A stretch of DNA of 7,314 nt from Palsa-1188 sp050010575 (GTDB lineage: Bacteria; Bacillota; DSM-12270; Thermacetogeniales; Thermacetogeniaceae). Positions 5,505-7,314 of the stretch are shown here, one piece after another. The translations under genes and the position numbers were made by a program. The stretch lies in assembly GCA_050010575.1 (NCBI GenBank), contig JBEKKU010000117.1, positions 1 to 7,314 on the forward strand. Reading direction: 5' to 3'. Under the pieces are notes generated by a model, which did no database searches, had not been told where the DNA came from, and worked only from the letters and a program-made list of their open reading frames with translations. The first letter of the stretch is position 1. The number at the start of each line of letters is the position of its first letter.

Positions 5505-7307
5505 CTAGAGACCGAGTTCGGTGCGCTTGGCCTCGGTCGGTCTGCCTGCGACGTCCCACCCGCGCAACTCGTAGTATTCAGGCAGCATCTTATCGAGATG
5601 ATTGACAGCGCCCTTGCACGGGCCAACCTTCACCGGATCGTTCAGGAGACGGGGAGGCAGGGTGTCATCCTTGGCTGTGAAGCCATTCTCCAGGTTGAAA
5701 AGTCGCTCCATGTTCCAGATCCGCTCGCCAGCCGCCAGGATATCTTCTACACTGTATTCGATGCCGGTTGCTTTACTCAGTTGCTCCGCAATCTCGGGCC
5801 CGCCGATGGCGAAGGTCAGGAAGAGGCAGATCCCGCAGGAATCGACGGCAGCGGTCAAGTCCTGGAAGATCTTGGTCCATCCAGCCTTACCCTCAGTGGC
5901 CAGGTTGTCCAGCTTCTGGGGGATACCCAGGATCTCCGGCGCGGTCATGTAACCACGCACATGGCAGCCGCCCCGGTTGTTAGTAGCGTAGTTCAAACCC
6001 ATTCCCTGCAGCGCCCGGGGATCGTAGGCCGCCATCTCCTGCTTCTTGCAGGTCATGGAGAGCTCGGGGTGGCCGTACTTCAGACCCAACCGGTAGGAAC
6101 CTTCGGCGATCTCGTTGCCAAAGCCTTCGCGGTAGGCAGTTTTACGAGTCAACTCGACCATGGCGGCAGCGTCGCCCCAATTGAGAGGGCCGCCAGTTTC
6201 GACCCCGGTAATGGCGCCAATCTCATAGAGCTCATAGGCGCAGGCAATGGTGCTGCCCAGGGTGATCGGGTCCATCCCCAGCTCGTTGCAATAGTTGTTG
6301 GCCTTGATGATGGCGGCCAGGTTGTCGATGCCGCAGTCGGCGCCGAAGGACCAGCCCGCCTCGTACTCGGGGCCCTCGCCAAAGCCGGCGAAGGGACCGT
6401 CGGGAACATTGGTGATCCGGCCGCAGCCAATGCTGCAAGCCATGCAGCCCTTGTTGCGGACCAGGTACTTGGCGGTCAGGGCCTCACCGCTGGTAGGCTC
6501 TGCGTAGGGGGTGGAACCGGAATCGCGGAAATTGTCCACCGGGTACCCGCCCGACTGGTCAAGAATATTGACCAGGATCTCCGTCCCATAGAGGGGGAGG
6601 CCCTGTCCGGTAACCGGATTGTTCTTGACAATTTCTCTGGCCCTGACGAGAGCGTCTAAAAAGGCCTCGTTATCGGCCACCTTGATTCCGCCGCTTCCCT
6701 TGACCACAACAGCCTTCAGATTCTTGAAGCCCATCACCGCCCCGACGCCGGAACGACCGGCCGCACGGGTGTAATCGTTCATAATGCAGGCGAAGAGCAC
6801 CTGATTCTCGCCGGCAGGCCCGATGCAGGCCACCTTGGCATCGTAATCCGTCTCGTTCCGCAGGGTATCGGTAGTCTCGTTGACATCCTTGCCCCAGAGA
6901 TGTTCGGCTGAGCGGATCTCCACCTTGTCGTCGTTGATCCAGAGGTAGACCGGTTTCTCCGACTTGCCCTCGAAGATGACGGCATCATAACCGGCATATT
7001 TCAATTCCGGTCCCCAGTAGCCACCGGAGTTAGAGGCCGCCATGGCGCCGGTCAGGGGGGCCTTGGTGACCACGTTGTAGCGGCCGGCATTGGTGGCCAG
7101 GGTGCCAGTCAGCGGACCGGTTACAAAGAGGATGTTGTTTCCCTCGCTCAGAGGCTCAACCAGGTGGTCACAATCCTTCAGCCAGAGCCTGGTTCCAAGT
7201 CCGCGGGCACCAATATACTTCTTCGCCTCAACCGGATCGAGCGTTTCTTTTTTAATCTCACCAGTGGTCAAATTTACTCTTAAAACCTTTCCTACCCAAC
7301 CGTACAT
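5505..7307 (-). CDS. aor: Tungsten-type aldehyde:ferredoxin oxidoreductase
   Basis: This complete 600-residue AOR-family enzyme, about the length of the Pyrococcus furiosus prototype, interconverts an aldehyde and its carboxylic acid at a W- or Mo-bispterin. From the N-terminus: MYGWVGKVLRVNLTTGEI (1-18, family start); the pterin-contacting AGRYNVVTKAPLTG (74-87) and SNSGGYWGPELKYAGYDA (92-109); GRSGVGAVMGFKNLKAVVVKG (184-204); the [4Fe-4S] motif C288-x2-C291-x3-C295, with the fourth ligand C494 in DSCGIC (489-494), at the same positions as in P. furiosus; GEGPEYE (310-316); the pterin motif NELGMD (341-346); and the candidate catalytic His449 in GGCHVRG. The start ATG is at 7305-7307; its ribosome binding site lies beyond the window, and earlier genes or the promoter may too. 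It is a soluble cytoplasmic enzyme without a signal peptide. The linked nuoEF-type genes suggest NAD(H) as a final partner. The aldehyde substrate cannot be told from sequence. Confidence 0.95.
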   Translation of the reverse strand: MYGWVGKVLRVNLTTGEIKKETLDPVEAKKYIGARGLGTRLWLKDCDHLVEPLSEGNNILFVTGPLTGTLATNAGRYNVVTKAPLTGAMAASNSGGYWGPELKYAGYDAVIFEGKSEKPVYLWINDDKVEIRSAEHLWGKDVNETTDTLRNETDYDAKVACIGPAGENQVLFACIMNDYTRAAGRSGVGAVMGFKNLKAVVVKGSGGIKVADNEAFLDALVRAREIVKNNPVTGQGLPLYGTEILVNILDQSGGYPVDNFRDSGSTPYAEPTSGEALTAKYLVRNKGCMACSIGCGRITNVPDGPFAGFGEGPEYEAGWSFGADCGIDNLAAIIKANNYCNELGMDPITLGSTIACAYELYEIGAITGVETGGPLNWGDAAAMVELTRKTAYREGFGNEIAEGSYRLGLKYGHPELSMTCKKQEMAAYDPRALQGMGLNYATNNRGGCHVRGYMTAPEILGIPQKLDNLATEGKAGWTKIFQDLTAAVDSCGICLFLTFAIGGPEIAEQLSKATGIEYSVEDILAAGERIWNMERLFNLENGFTAKDDTLPPRLLNDPVKVGPCKGAVNHLDKMLPEYYELRGWDVAGRPTEAKRTELGL

Positions 7308-7314
7308 TATTTGG

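Noticed and set aside
5598..6659. Long plus-strand frame of 353 codons
   Set aside because: It lies wholly opposite the AOR gene, whose motifs and cluster ligands are unambiguous. Long antisense frames are expected in GC-rich genes with strong codon bias.

Overview
The window reads as part of the genome of a strictly anaerobic, tungsten- or molybdenum-using bacterium. A member of the Bacillota (Clostridia, for example a Peptococcaceae or Moorella-type acetogen or syntroph) is the best guess. The reasons are the gene set, the strong GGAGG-type ribosome binding sites, and a HydB-like NuoF with extra iron-sulfur domains at both ends. This placement is inference; nothing in the window names the organism.

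Layout: every convincing gene is on the minus strand, so the story runs from right to left. A seven-gene block starts with a complete tungsten-type aldehyde:ferredoxin oxidoreductase (7307-5505), followed by a MoaD-type sulfur carrier (5493-5206). After a 346-base structured gap come NuoE-like (4859-4356), NuoF-like (4375-2564) and HoxU/NuoG-N-terminus-like (2551-1802) subunits. The block ends with a MoeB/ThiF-type adenylyltransferase (1774-965) and a TusA-type sulfurtransferase (928-695). A clear intrinsic terminator (630-653) closes it. Past the terminator lies an AT-rich stretch with a perfect 12-base inverted repeat. The window then ends inside a formate dehydrogenase alpha-chain fragment (407 to the left edge) that lacks its normal N-terminal cluster domain.

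How the genes fit together (inference from families and linkage): the oxidoreductase interconverts an aldehyde and its carboxylic acid at a pterin-bound metal and passes electrons through one [4Fe-4S] cluster. NuoE, NuoF and the HoxU-like protein form the NADH-dehydrogenase module known from HydABC hydrogenases, Hox hydrogenases and the BamGHI part of class II benzoyl-CoA reductase. They would couple the aldehyde enzyme to NAD(H), possibly with ferredoxin as a second partner. MoaD, MoeB and TusA form a local sulfur relay that could supply the dithiolene sulfurs of the pterin cofactor. The block is therefore a candidate NAD(H)-linked, possibly bifurcating, tungsten aldehyde oxidoreductase carrying part of its own cofactor-sulfuration machinery.
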